Assembly (NCBI RefSeq): GCF_004614195.1
Contig: NZ_SPUM01000081.1
Location: forward strand, 1 to 64,000
Direction: 5' to 3'
Length of the DNA stretch: 64,000 bases
Source of the DNA: Massilia horti
Lineage (GTDB): Bacteria; Pseudomonadota; Gammaproteobacteria; Burkholderiales; Burkholderiaceae_D
Below the pieces are notes generated by a model that was given only the letters and a program-made list of their open reading frames with translations, had not been told where the DNA came from and did no database searches. Made by a program: the position numbers and the translations under genes. This document shows, in pieces, positions 31,412-40,600 of this stretch; the first letter of the stretch is position 1, and each line of letters begins with the position of its first letter.

Positions 31412-32218
31412 ATGGGACAAAGTAAAAATCGAAAAGACGCACTATTCGCGAAACAGAGCAACTGCGTTTTCTGTGGTGGCCTAGAGATCGCAACAACAAT
31501 AGAGCATTGTCCACCTCGAGCGCTTTTTCAGGATCGTCAGTGGCCAGAAGGTTTTGAGTTTCCGGCATGCGCTAGCTGCAATAACGGGACCTCTGACCAA
31601 GATCTTCTTATCGCTACGCTAGCAAGATGCGGCCTGGACGATCAAGGGAATACTGATGGACGATTGGAGGGGCTCTTAAGAATGGTGAATCGCCAATATC
31701 CTTCACTGATCAAGGAGATGCTGCCAAACTCGATAGAAGCGAGGCGAATGAACCGCGAGTTGGGTATTACCCCGGATCACGGTGAAACGCACAAGGGTGT
31801 CGCACCTGTGAAAGTCACCGAAGAGATGCACTCGGCTGTGCAAACCTTTGCAGAAAAACTTTCAAAAGGTATTTTTTTCATCGAGACGAACCGCATATTT
31901 CCAAGGGCAGGCAAGTTGGCGCTCAACTGGTTTACAAATGCAGAGCTGATTCGGAGCGGTCATTACCCGATTTTCAAGCTGCTTGCCGAAGTTCAAGGCG
32001 TGGTCCCAACCTTAAAGCGAAATCGACAGTTTCTTAACGACCAGTTCTCGTACAAGTACAGCGGAGTGCCCGATGCGGACATGTTTGTGCTTCAGGTATC
32101 GTTTGGCACGGCTTTCGGGTTCCTGGTGTTTGGAGCGGAGCAAGCTGGGCGCCTTGAGGCTATGCTAGCGAATATGGAGGCAAAGACGGGTCGCAAAGGC
32201 CCGTTCGTGCTTCTCTAA
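31412..32218 (+). CDS. HNH endonuclease-like protein
   Basis: A 268-residue protein. The N-terminal HNH module has C18 and C21 (CVFCGG), E31-H32 (TIEHCPP), C53 and C56 (CASCNN) and N57, so the structural zinc ligands and probable catalytic H/N are present. The rest (residues ~75-268) is a mixed domain ending VLQVSFGTAFGFLVFGAEQ, not recognised. It may cleave DNA or RNA. It follows the DUF4209 gene closely on the same strand, so the two are probably cotranscribed. GC content is lower than in the T6SS and injection genes, consistent with transfer. Confidence 0.75.
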   Translation: MGQSKNRKDALFAKQSNCVFCGGLEIATTIEHCPPRALFQDRQWPEGFEFPACASCNNGTSDQDLLIATLARCGLDDQGNTDGRLEGLLRMVNRQYPSLIKEMLPNSIEARRMNRELGITPDHGETHKGVAPVKVTEEMHSAVQTFAEKLSKGIFFIETNRIFPRAGKLALNWFTNAELIRSGHYPIFKLLAEVQGVVPTLKRNRQFLNDQFSYKYSGVPDADMFVLQVSFGTAFGFLVFGAEQAGRLEAMLANMEAKTGRKGPFVLL

Positions 32219-32420
32219 GCGTCTTGCCACGTCTGCTAGGCGCTGGGAAAACAACACACCGTGGATAATTTCCGCAGCCCGCCGCCCTTGCCCGTGTCGA
32301 GGAGTGAAGGCCACTGGAAAAATAGCGGCACGAGCTCGCCCAAACCATTTCCTGAGCTCGCTCAGAATCCGTCCCCCGCAAGGACGGAGCGGGCGGCACT
32401 AAGCACAAGTTGACAGAGTC

Positions 32421-32441
32421 AACGGGCCCCAACGGGGCCCG
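32421..32441 (-). terminator. Terminator-like hairpin after tRNA-Cys remnant
   Basis: ACGGGCCCC and GGGGCCCGT form a perfect 9-bp stem with a three-base loop. On the minus strand it lies 12 bases after the CCA end of the tRNA-Cys remnant, where tRNA transcripts usually stop. The following T-run is poor (GTTGACTCTG), so it may be partly decayed. Confidence 0.6.
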
Positions 32442-32452
32442 TACTCGGAAAA

Positions 32453-32512
32453 CTGGAGGCGAGGACGGGAATCGAACCCGTCTAGACGGCTTTGCAGGAC
32501 GCTGTGTTTCCA
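32453..32512 (-). pseudogene. tRNA-Cys(GCA) remnant, 3' half
   Basis: Reading the minus strand toward lower coordinates: anticodon loop CTGCAAA (anticodon GCA), variable loop, a perfect T-arm with GGGTTCGATTCCC, the 3' acceptor strand CCTCGCC, discriminator T and encoded CCA (32453-32455). The 5' acceptor strand that should pair (GGCGAGG) is absent, the D-arm is not recognisable, and the anticodon stem has a T-C mismatch. This is the pattern left when an element integrates in the anticodon arm and displaces the old 3' end. It is not a working tRNA as read here. Confidence 0.72.
32480..32504. repeat. Right copy of 25-bp near-direct repeat in tRNA-Cys remnant
   Basis: This copy lies inside the tRNA-Cys remnant anticodon arm and matches 28631-28655 except at two positions (C for A at 32482, A for C at 32499). 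The two copies are direct repeats 3.85 kb apart and bound the 28944, DUF4209 and HNH genes. Confidence 0.62.
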
Positions 32513-32720
32513 CCTGGGTCACCCGCTACAAAAACACGTTCCAGATGGCGGTTCCTTTGCTGAAACGCGTATTCAGGCACCCGCGCGAATGAGCCCAAGC
32601 AATGCGCCGCACGTTATTTGATGGATACTTTTTCAGAAATCCGTATTGATTGCCATTGCCCGGTCGTCGCCTCGGTGGGCATTCTCGGGAAACGCGGCCA
32701 CAGAGCGAGAGATGTGAAGA

Positions 32721-32945
32721 ATGCTTCAGGTACTTGCTACGCATCGGATCGTCGTCTTCGACAGCGAACTACTCGGCCTACGTGGCGACCAGTACGCCAC
32801 TGCGCTCGTCACGTGGAACGACGATTATCACGCCGACGGATACTGGGCCTGGTTTCAGAAATTCTTCGATGAGGAACGCTTCGAGGCCGTTCTATGCCCG
32901 ACCGACGGCCTTCAGGCTCCAATCGACTACGGGCTCTTGCAGTAG
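32721..32945 (+). CDS. Possible small protein
   Basis: A 74-residue frame rich in aromatic and acidic residues (TWNDDYHADGYWAWFQKFFD), which looks like a folded protein rather than a chance frame. The upstream ribosome site is weak and no family is recognised. It lies between the tRNA remnant and the DUF1287 gene. The other frames around 32520-33128 have no support. Confidence 0.33.
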   Translation: MLQVLATHRIVVFDSELLGLRGDQYATALVTWNDDYHADGYWAWFQKFFDEERFEAVLCPTDGLQAPIDYGLLQ

Positions 32946-33128
32946 GACCGGTCGGTCCGCCCCTGTCCATCTGAATGCCGTGCGATTTGCGGCAACACAG
33001 CATGCCGCGTCGTTGCAACATCGATAATTCAACGAGAAGGTACGGCGTTGGCTGAGCGATCCCGTTCTGTGGAAAGGCCCCGCAGCCAGTCGGTTCAGAG
33101 TACTTCAACTTTGGCATTAAGCCCGACT

Positions 33129-33725
33129 ATGCTTCGATTCGCTCCAATCGTCCTGTCGTGGATGGTGATAACGGCAAACGCCAGTCCGGTCAGCGACCTG
33201 GCGAGCGCAGCGCGAGCCCAGATCGGCGTCACGATACTCTATGACAGCAGCTACCAGCGCATCGCTTATCCTGGAGGAGACGTGCCACTGGACCGCGGCG
33301 TCTGTACGGACGTCGTGATACGTGCGTACCGAACGATCGGCATCGACTTGCAAAAATTGGTGCACGAGGACATGCGGCAGGCGTGGAATGCGTACCCGCA
33401 CCCGGCAAAATGGGGCCTGAAGTCGACCGACACCAACATCGACCACCGCCGTGTACCCAACCTTGCCACGTTCTTTCGTCGTCATGGAACATCGATTGGC
33501 GTAACTGGCCGGCCCGCGGACTTTCGCCCGGGCGACATCGTTACCTGGCAGATCCAGCCGAGCCTACCGCATATTGGCATCGTGTCGGACCAGGTTTCGG
33601 CAGCAGGCACTCCTTTAGTGATCCACAACATTGGTTATGGCGCGACGTTGGACGATATCCTGTTCGCGTTCCCGATCACAGGCCATTACCGGTACCCATC
33701 GGCGTCGACCGGGACACCTCGATAA
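33129..33725 (+). CDS. Secreted DUF1287 protein
   Basis: I chose ATG 33129 because it opens a signal peptide (MLRFAPIVLSWMVITANA); the longer frame adds a non-hydrophobic leader. The 198-residue product matches DUF1287: ARAQIGVTILYDSSYQRIAY, RGVCTDVVIRAYRTIGIDL with a probable catalytic cysteine, WGLKSTDTNIDHRRVPNL and DFRPGDIVTWQ followed by LPHIGIVSD with a histidine. This Cys/His arrangement resembles NlpC/P60-type amidases, so a cell-envelope or peptidoglycan role is possible. It is exported to the periplasm. The adjacent plus-strand gene may belong with it. Confidence 0.8.
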   Translation: MLRFAPIVLSWMVITANASPVSDLASAARAQIGVTILYDSSYQRIAYPGGDVPLDRGVCTDVVIRAYRTIGIDLQKLVHEDMRQAWNAYPHPAKWGLKSTDTNIDHRRVPNLATFFRRHGTSIGVTGRPADFRPGDIVTWQIQPSLPHIGIVSDQVSAAGTPLVIHNIGYGATLDDILFAFPITGHYRYPSASTGTPR

Positions 33726-33954
33726 GGATCTTTTGTCGGGCACCGGATCGCGTCGCGGGCGAAGCGCAAAGCGTCGACAGCGCCGGGCCCCGCGTAGAAC
33801 AAGCGGGACAACTTAGCATGTGCAAGCTCAACACCTCACTCGCGAGGGTCATCCAATCCTCGTTGATTACTTCCCAACTGCCGGCGCGTTGTTGTCATGC
33901 TTGCTCAATGGATATTGAATGGGGTGCCGCGACGTACACAATCTTGGATGGGAT

Positions 33955-34488
33955 ATGAAAGAGCAGATCCGCCTCTCTCTTGGGCGAAGCGCGCGTGATT
34001 TTCGGAATATTGTGTGGCCTTTGATATTAACGGTGCCTTTACTCAACGGAGGTACGCTGAAACCTGGGGAGGCAGCGGCCGGACAGGAGTCGAAAGACGA
34101 ATTGGATTTTTTGGCAGGGATTGACGCATGGCAGCTATTCACTCGAACCTCTGTGGTACGTGGAATCGCTAGCCGCGTGCAGTGGAAGGATTGCTACCAA
34201 ACTTTTACTGTACGGGTCAGCCGCCCGAATGGCGGCGAAACTGAGTTCCAAAAGCGCTTTGATGTAAAAAACAAAAATAATGGCCACCTGTATCCCTACA
34301 TTACGGTGCAAGCGTTTTTGAATGGTAAAGGTGGGCGCCTTCTGGCAGCGGCAGCGATAAAAACAGAAGATCTTATCGAGGCGGTATCGGATCCCCACTG
34401 GTGGCAGAAGACCGCGGTTTTCTTTTCGATTGGAATGGGAAACCTATTGGGTGCCGGACTGAACTATCATCCAGAGTCGCCTGTTTAG
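33955..34488 (+). CDS. Protein of unknown function
   Basis: ATG 33955 gives 177 residues; a longer frame from 33919 has no better ribosome site. The N-terminus has a moderately hydrophobic stretch (NIVWPLILTVPLLNGGTL) that could be a membrane anchor or signal. The body includes CYQTFTVRVSRPNGGETEFQ and a C-terminal helix region (WWQKTAVFFSIGMGNLLGA) that may be a second membrane segment. I do not recognise it. It follows the DUF1287 gene by 229 bases on the same strand. Confidence 0.5.
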   Translation: MKEQIRLSLGRSARDFRNIVWPLILTVPLLNGGTLKPGEAAAGQESKDELDFLAGIDAWQLFTRTSVVRGIASRVQWKDCYQTFTVRVSRPNGGETEFQKRFDVKNKNNGHLYPYITVQAFLNGKGGRLLAAAAIKTEDLIEAVSDPHWWQKTAVFFSIGMGNLLGAGLNYHPESPV

Positions 34489-34891
34489 CTACCTCCCCTA
34501 GCCCTCGCGTACTTGCCACTAATAGTTGTACTTAATGAGCTCGATATTGGGCGTCCGCTGGGGCCGCGCTCGGCTCAGTGCGCGGCACCTCGATTGGCCA
34601 GTGCTGCCCTTCGTCCCCCGGTTCCGGCCACGCTCGGGCGCTAGATTCCCTGGCCGCCTGCGTGTTAGGCCAGAATAATCTTGAATGGTCCCCCAATAAA
34701 AACAACAACTTAAGAATGAAATACAGCCTCGTTGGCGGCTGTAATTTCTTGAACAGACCAACATTACAGCGCGTTTTGGCTCCCCTACGATAATAGTCTC
34801 TTGAATGGGTCCCGAACTGTTCCGTGAAGCTACTCATCGCGGCAAGCCGTTTCCACATGTTAATGAAACAATCGCTTCCTGGGTAGGAATT
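34489..34891. other. 403-bp region without a gene
   Basis: This stretch lies at the 3' sides of the unknown gene and the Wadjet operon. Frames here are short and lack ribosome sites. No hairpin with a clear T-run is visible. It marks the left edge of the defence cluster. Confidence 0.4.
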
Positions 34892-35773
34892 TCACGTGGG
34901 ATAAGCTCCCACGCTCGGGTTGGCGCGTTCGCTCTCGCCCCTGCACAACCGTTCTTGGGGAAGCGCGTTGCGGCTCGCTTTCACGATAGCCCACAGCCGA
35001 CGCACATCAGGATGTTTGGCGTAGTCCAGCACCACTTGGGCGCCTGCCAATTGACCGTTATACCGTCCCTGTAGCTTGGATTTGCCTAACAGGTCGCGCA
35101 ACACATCTTCTGGCGGTGCCAGGATTCCCCTGAGGTGTGGCAGCCGCGATGCAATGGCAAGGCCCTCCGGGTCGTAATCTGGCGCCGACCATACCGGGCG
35201 ACCGAAAGCGTCCAGAAAACTTATTGCCGCGCCAATCGAGGTATGGCCGCCGCCCCGCCACAATACGAGCGGGTTTTCTCCGGCTGCTCCCAGATCGAGT
35301 TCGAGGTCGTCAATGCGCTCGAAAGCCTCCCAGTTCTCGACCACAATCACCGACTCGTGTCGTATGCAATCGAGCGCACTGGAGACATCGCATTCCAGAT
35401 TATCCCGCGGCGGTAGGAAGATAGATTCGCGTCCGCACTTCAGTGGCCGGCCCGGTAGCGCCTTCAGCGCAATCCTGTTGGCACGTACGGCCAGGCCCGC
35501 CCATTTCTCGTCTGGCCCCAGTTCCAGCGCTGCAGCGCGACTGACACCAGCCCAGGCTTCGGCCGGAGTAGTCGGATCGATGTTGTCGGCGCGCAGCCAG
35601 GCGCGAATCCGCACCTTATGCGCCGCGTTGAACATGACGTTCCTGCCCCGAAGGGTGCCAATACCGCTTTCAGCGACGAATGCTGTAAGCGTCTTCGAGG
35701 CATGGAATTGCATTCGCTCAGCCGGGCTCTGAACAACTTTCAACAAGCTCTGGGCGAGCATTTTTGTGGTCAT
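34892..35773 (-). CDS. jetD: Wadjet JetD / MksG-like Toprim nuclease subunit
   Basis: ATG 35773 overlaps the jetA stop (ATGA). The 293-residue product has a Toprim-like core: SVIVVENWEAFERI with E146, LVLWRGGGHTS, and APDYDPEGL with D199, D201 and E203, the metal-binding residues of Toprim/topoisomerase VI-type nucleases. JetD cuts closed circular DNA once the JetABC condensin has extruded it, which removes plasmids. It is shorter than many JetD proteins because the N-terminal arm is small (about 130 residues). It is the last gene of the operon. Confidence 0.82.
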   Translation of the reverse strand: MTTKMLAQSLLKVVQSPAERMQFHASKTLTAFVAESGIGTLRGRNVMFNAAHKVRIRAWLRADNIDPTTPAEAWAGVSRAAALELGPDEKWAGLAVRANRIALKALPGRPLKCGRESIFLPPRDNLECDVSSALDCIRHESVIVVENWEAFERIDDLELDLGAAGENPLVLWRGGGHTSIGAAISFLDAFGRPVWSAPDYDPEGLAIASRLPHLRGILAPPEDVLRDLLGKSKLQGRYNGQLAGAQVVLDYAKHPDVRRLWAIVKASRNALPQERLCRGESERANPSVGAYPT

Positions 35774-37005
35774 CAACGCACCTTCGATAGCAATAGGTCG
35801 GTAACATAAATATTCCCACACAACGGCTCTGTATCGATTGTTATGGGCTCGAAGTTCACATCGGCGCTGCGCCTGCGGCGCAAGGAGCCTTCGTGTAGCA
35901 GGCACAGCAACCAGATATCGTCATCGAGCTGCGCAAGGTCGCAACGCTGTGCTTTCCAAGCGAGCGCGGACACCGGCACGTCACCGAGATCGGCAAGCAG
36001 TGCCGCCAGCGCTTCTTGCCACGGTTGGGTACTCGCCATTTCGTCGTCCGTCAGTTCAGGTTCATCCGGCAGCAGAGCGCCGAGCCGTGCCGGTGCGCTG
36101 ATGGGTGGCTTGACGCTTGGGATCGACATCGCAATGTCATAAAATACCTGTTCCTGAACCGGATTTTGAATACATGGATGCGCCACCAAAGAAAAGCCAG
36201 CGGCCCGGCGCATCCACGCCGGCGCGTCATCGAATACTTCGATCTCTTGCGGGACAAAGGATGGCGTACGTTTTAAAAAGAGCTCGAAGGCACGCATGCG
36301 TTTTGCGAGCAGTTCGATCTGCCTGGTGCGGAAAAGATAATCCCGCAAGATTGCGGTGATGTCGAGCAGTTGAGCACGCCATTGGGGAAGATGATTTACG
36401 ATCTGGGAGCGATACGTTTCGCACATCCGCTCCCCCTCAGGCGTGGCCTCCAGCGTGTGGAGCAAGTTACTGGACTGGATTGCGCCCAATGCTTGGCTGA
36501 TGCTCTCGACACGCCCCAGATAAAATTCGTTCTGGGCGCGTTTCTCTGCATAGGTGGGAACGTTCGCGAATCGGTTATCGGCCAAAACACGGAGGAACTG
36601 CAGGGCGACGGTAACACTGTCGGATAAGGCGAAAACCGCCCGGTCGAATTCGTCGATATAGCGGTCCGCATCGTCCGGGCGCCCATCAAAGATTGCGTGA
36701 GCGACAAGGTCCGCGATCTCCGGAAGCCGCCTGTCGAGATCAGCGACATCAGCCCCTACCATTGAGTAAAGCCTGTCGACACGAAGTGCCTCGTCAAGAT
36801 GCTTGGCGAGGGAGCTGGCCAGACGGTAGGTACCTTCTTTGAACGGGATAAGAATGCGTGCCTGGTTCAGCTTGTGCAGACCCCGCCCTCCATCCGGATC
36901 GTCAGAATGGTCGACTTCACCGCGGTTATACGCGGCGGCGATGAGCTGCCGGTGCTTGTGCAACTCATTAAGGTGTGCAATGACGAGGTCAGGGTGATTC
37001 GGCAT
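35773..37005 (-). CDS. jetA: Wadjet JetA / MukF-MksF-like kleisin
   Basis: A 410-residue, mainly helical protein placed between the MukE-like and Toprim genes. The N-terminus has a winged-helix-like section (AHLNELHKHRQLIAAAYNRG, LHKLNQARILIPFKEGTYRL), then a long helical middle (FDRAVFALSDSVTVALQFL, LLDITAILRDYLFRTRQIEL) as expected for a kleisin that bridges the ATPase heads. Identification rests partly on operon position. It starts seven bases after jetB stops, with no strong ribosome site, so it may be coupled. Confidence 0.8.
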   Translation of the reverse strand: MPNHPDLVIAHLNELHKHRQLIAAAYNRGEVDHSDDPDGGRGLHKLNQARILIPFKEGTYRLASSLAKHLDEALRVDRLYSMVGADVADLDRRLPEIADLVAHAIFDGRPDDADRYIDEFDRAVFALSDSVTVALQFLRVLADNRFANVPTYAEKRAQNEFYLGRVESISQALGAIQSSNLLHTLEATPEGERMCETYRSQIVNHLPQWRAQLLDITAILRDYLFRTRQIELLAKRMRAFELFLKRTPSFVPQEIEVFDDAPAWMRRAAGFSLVAHPCIQNPVQEQVFYDIAMSIPSVKPPISAPARLGALLPDEPELTDDEMASTQPWQEALAALLADLGDVPVSALAWKAQRCDLAQLDDDIWLLCLLHEGSLRRRRSADVNFEPITIDTEPLCGNIYVTDLLLSKVR

Positions 37006-37011
37006 AGTAAG

Positions 37012-37635
37012 CTATAACAAACGCGGTACAGGTGCTTCTTCTTCCTCGATATCGTCGCCAATATTTTCGGCAGTCATTAGAAACTGCACGATTTCGGTGA
37101 GATACTCGATCTTGCCTGTGACTTGGTAGATTTCTCGCTCTTCATTGACGCAAATGAGAAAGCCGTCGTCGACCAACAGTTTCAATTGTCGATCCAGGCT
37201 CCCCCGCAACTTGCCGTCGGTGGCTCCGCCTCGCCCGACGGTGCCCATTGCTTGAAACTCAGCACGCAGGCCGGGATTGCCATCGATCGCGGCCATGAGC
37301 GCGTGAGCTTCTATCTTGTCTCCTCTAGAGTAAAAGACCTCCATTCCGCTCGCGCGCATCGCCTTAACGAAGAAGTCGACCAGGAACCGGACTTTTTGCT
37401 TGATGTGCGCAAATTCCTCCTTAATGGCGCGCTTCTCATCGGGCCCAATGCGCTCATATGCGGCGTACCAGGCGCCGCGTTGCTCGGTCATCACCAAGGC
37501 ACGGCCGATCCGGGTCAGATACGCATTGACGTCCTTTTGGTTTGACTCGATAGCAAGGAAACGGTAGGCGTCCGGATAGCGCACTTCACAGATAAATTCC
37601 CCGGACAAAAGCAGCGGCATTGCCTGTTCAAACAT
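37012..37635 (-). CDS. jetB: Wadjet JetB / MukE-MksE-like subunit
   Basis: ATG 37635 lies inside the end of jetC (8-bp overlap), giving 207 residues. The sequence shows a tandem winged-helix protein: GEFICEVRYPDAYRFLAIES, KVRFLVDFFVKAMRASGMEV, then LRGSLDRQLKLLVDDGFLIC and YLTEIVQFLMTAE. MukE-like subunits bind the kleisin and DNA in the condensin complex. The order C-B-A-D in this operon differs from the A-B-C-D order of the first described Wadjet systems. Confidence 0.82.
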   Translation of the reverse strand: MFEQAMPLLLSGEFICEVRYPDAYRFLAIESNQKDVNAYLTRIGRALVMTEQRGAWYAAYERIGPDEKRAIKEEFAHIKQKVRFLVDFFVKAMRASGMEVFYSRGDKIEAHALMAAIDGNPGLRAEFQAMGTVGRGGATDGKLRGSLDRQLKLLVDDGFLICVNEEREIYQVTGKIEYLTEIVQFLMTAENIGDDIEEEEAPVPRLL

Positions 37636-40600
37636 GCTTGGCGCCCCCTTGTGCACGGTCCTGCCGTTCAGTTGGCGCAGCGCAGGTCGGGTCATAGATA
37701 CACCGGTCGAGCTTGATAGAACGCCGGTTTCGGAACAGCGCGAGCACATCGGGATCTGGATCCGGACATGCCGAAACGAGAGTAATGTTGTTCCTGTTCA
37801 GGATGTCCATCAATAATTCCACATTCCCGAGGTCCAGATCTTTGATCTCATCTAAGGCCCAAACCACATTGACCGGCGCCTTACCGCGGACGCGGTTGAT
37901 GAAGGCCACAAAGATGAGGACGATCACGATATACGATAGTCCGTTGGAGGAAATGGTCTCCAGGTCTTCCGCCTTTTTGAATGGACGCCGGTTCCCATTT
38001 TCGACGACCTCGCCCTGAATGCGAACGAGATTGGTTAATTCTGCTTGGATGCCCTCCTTCAAATGCCAATGGTCAAGGAGCTCGCGGAGTGCTGTGGCGA
38101 AGGCAGGCGGCGGCAGGTCGACCAATTCTCCATCCAGCCAGTCAGCGCGCGCGTCAATCACCTTTTCGATTGTGTCCCAGTACTCGAGTTCGCGAATCGA
38201 CGACACGATCTCCACGCTCAGCTGCCCGATGCTTTCAAAGCCCTGGTTGGCATTTAGGCTTTCCTGCAATTCCCTGTTGAATTGCAGGACTTTGCGGTGA
38301 AAATTATCCATCCGATTGCGAAAGTCCCCGACCGCTTCCGCGATCGTTCGGGCATCGACGCGAAGCAGGTGCCGATATTGAAGGTGTTCGCTCGTATACC
38401 ATGTCTTGAAGGCTGGAACCCATTCTCTCGCTTGGGCAGCACGGTCGGGGCCGATCGTTTGACGGTGCGTGTCATAGTATTGGTCTGGTGGCGAGAGCCG
38501 ATGCGCGGTAAACGCCTTTTTGATGGTATCGATTTCGCGCGCCAAGCGTTCTTCGCTGGATTTCAGTTCCCCCACCTGAAGCACGTATTGACCGATGAGG
38601 GCTGCCAACTGCCAAGCCGGATCGAACACTGGGACGGAGTGTGCTGCAATAGCGTAGGGTTCAAGGAGCTGGAGATGTTTCGAGACCCTCTGCTGTTCCG
38701 TGGCGATTTCCGCGAGTCGTTTGCGCAGCGTTTGCAGCACCCGTGCGCGAATTGTCTTGTCTTCATCCCATGACTTCATGCACGCCGCTTTGGCCTGCTC
38801 TTCCTTCGCCTTGTCCTTCCTCGCCGACGTCAGCGCGTTTTCATAAACGGGGCGCTGGCTCCATTCTGAGGCAAGCCAGAGGCGCCATTCAGCGACGTGA
38901 TTGCGCGCCTTTCCGATGGACTTAAGTTGGTCCTGCGCCTCTTTGATCTTCTCGTCCAACTCACCCAGGGCCGCCATGTCAACGCCGTTCGCTTTGAGTT
39001 TGGTCGCCCGGTCATCTTCGATCTGGGCACGGTTTTCTTTGTAACGCTCCTCCGCTTCCTCTGCTCTGCCGTCTATCTCGGCAAGCGCCTGATCAAGTTC
39101 ACGATCGCCCTCCTGTTTGCGCGCGAGACGCTGTGCGACCAGTTGTGCTACGCCTTCCTCAACGCGCTTTCGCTGAGCTGTGAGCTGCTCCTTCGCGTCC
39201 AAGCATGTGCGCTCGGTCTCGACGTAGGTTTGCCGTGCTTGCTCTAAAGCTGCTTCGCGGCTGTGTTGCACGTTGGCCCGCGCAGATTTCAGCAGTTTTT
39301 CGGCCGATGCCAGGCCGGCCTTTGCACTGGCTGCCTTCCCTGAGCACAAATCGGCCGTGCGTTGCGCCGAAAGCCGGTCGGCGCCAAGTTTGGTAATGGC
39401 GGCTTCTTGCTCGGCGATTCGGTCCTTGGCCTTCCGAATGTCGTCCCGCGTTGCGTCGACCTTACGCTGCAGCGCGTTTTCGTCGGCTATCAGGGGCGTT
39501 TCGACCGCATCCAGATTAATCCGCAAGCCGTAGATGCTGTCGGTAATCTCGCCGAGCACGGGCGCGAGATCGGTGCGAGTTAACAGATCTTCACGCAACA
39601 CCTTGGCAATGTCCTGCGTCCATTGAGGGTGCTGCGCACGCAGGGCATAGAGGACGCTATCTTGGTCCGGAGTGGCCTGCAAAAGAAGGGTTTCTAGGCG
39701 GGCCTCCGCGTGACTTACTTCGGAGTGCAGGACCTTCAACTGGCTCTCTGCCTGGTCAAAAGCATGTCTCGCCCGGTCATAGGCCTTGCTTGCGAGCGCA
39801 TCCTGGCCGGCGCATTCATCGTATTTCTCGCGCGCCTGGGCGACATTTGCCTCTTGCTGGGCAACAATCTCGACCAGGCCGGCGTCGGGCTGGGGACTTT
39901 GCAGCTGCGCCTTGGCCAATCCCAGTGCCACGTTTGCCGCGGCCAGAGCCTCTTGAAGCTGTTTCTCCTCCGGGATCGCCTGCTGGCGGGCGTGTTCTTG
40001 CTGCGCGTCGAATTCGCGTGCCACCTCCTCCATTCTATGCTGATGGTCCCGCCTTGAACTGGAACGCTGTCGTTCGAATTCATGTGATCGCTGGCTGTGC
40101 TCGAGGTCTAGCTTTCGCGCGAGCGCCTCGTATTCAACATCGATATTGGACTGCTCGCGTAGCAGCAAGCTTTTGCGCTCTCCCAGCCGAGCGTTGGCCT
40201 CAAGAATCTCGCTTTCCAGGTCAACCAGGGCCGCCTTTTCCGCAATGCCTTCTTTCTGGAACTGTTCGCTCTGCTTAGAGAGCACATTCAATTTGCGCTC
40301 TGCATCTTCGATCGAGAGGTTGGCCTTCTGGATTCGCTCAAGGATGGCGCTGCGCATCGTGGTAAATTTTTGGCCCGCCGCAGCTTCCTGTTCTATCGCT
40401 GCCTCGAGCTCCAACTGCAGATTCGTCTGGTCCGTCCTGAGGCTATCATCGAGTGCTTGAAAGCGGCCATGCAAGGTGCGCAATTCCTGCTCTGCCGCCA
40501 ACGACGCAAGGTACGCCGCCTCCACCTCTTCCATGCGGCTGGCGTGGGCCATGACGGCAGAATAGCTATGGTAGGCGTCGGGCCAACTTTCGACCTTTTT

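Noticed and set aside
32453-32530. A functional tRNA-Cys gene
   Set aside because: The 3' half is good, but the 5' acceptor strand and D-arm are missing and one anticodon-stem pair is broken.
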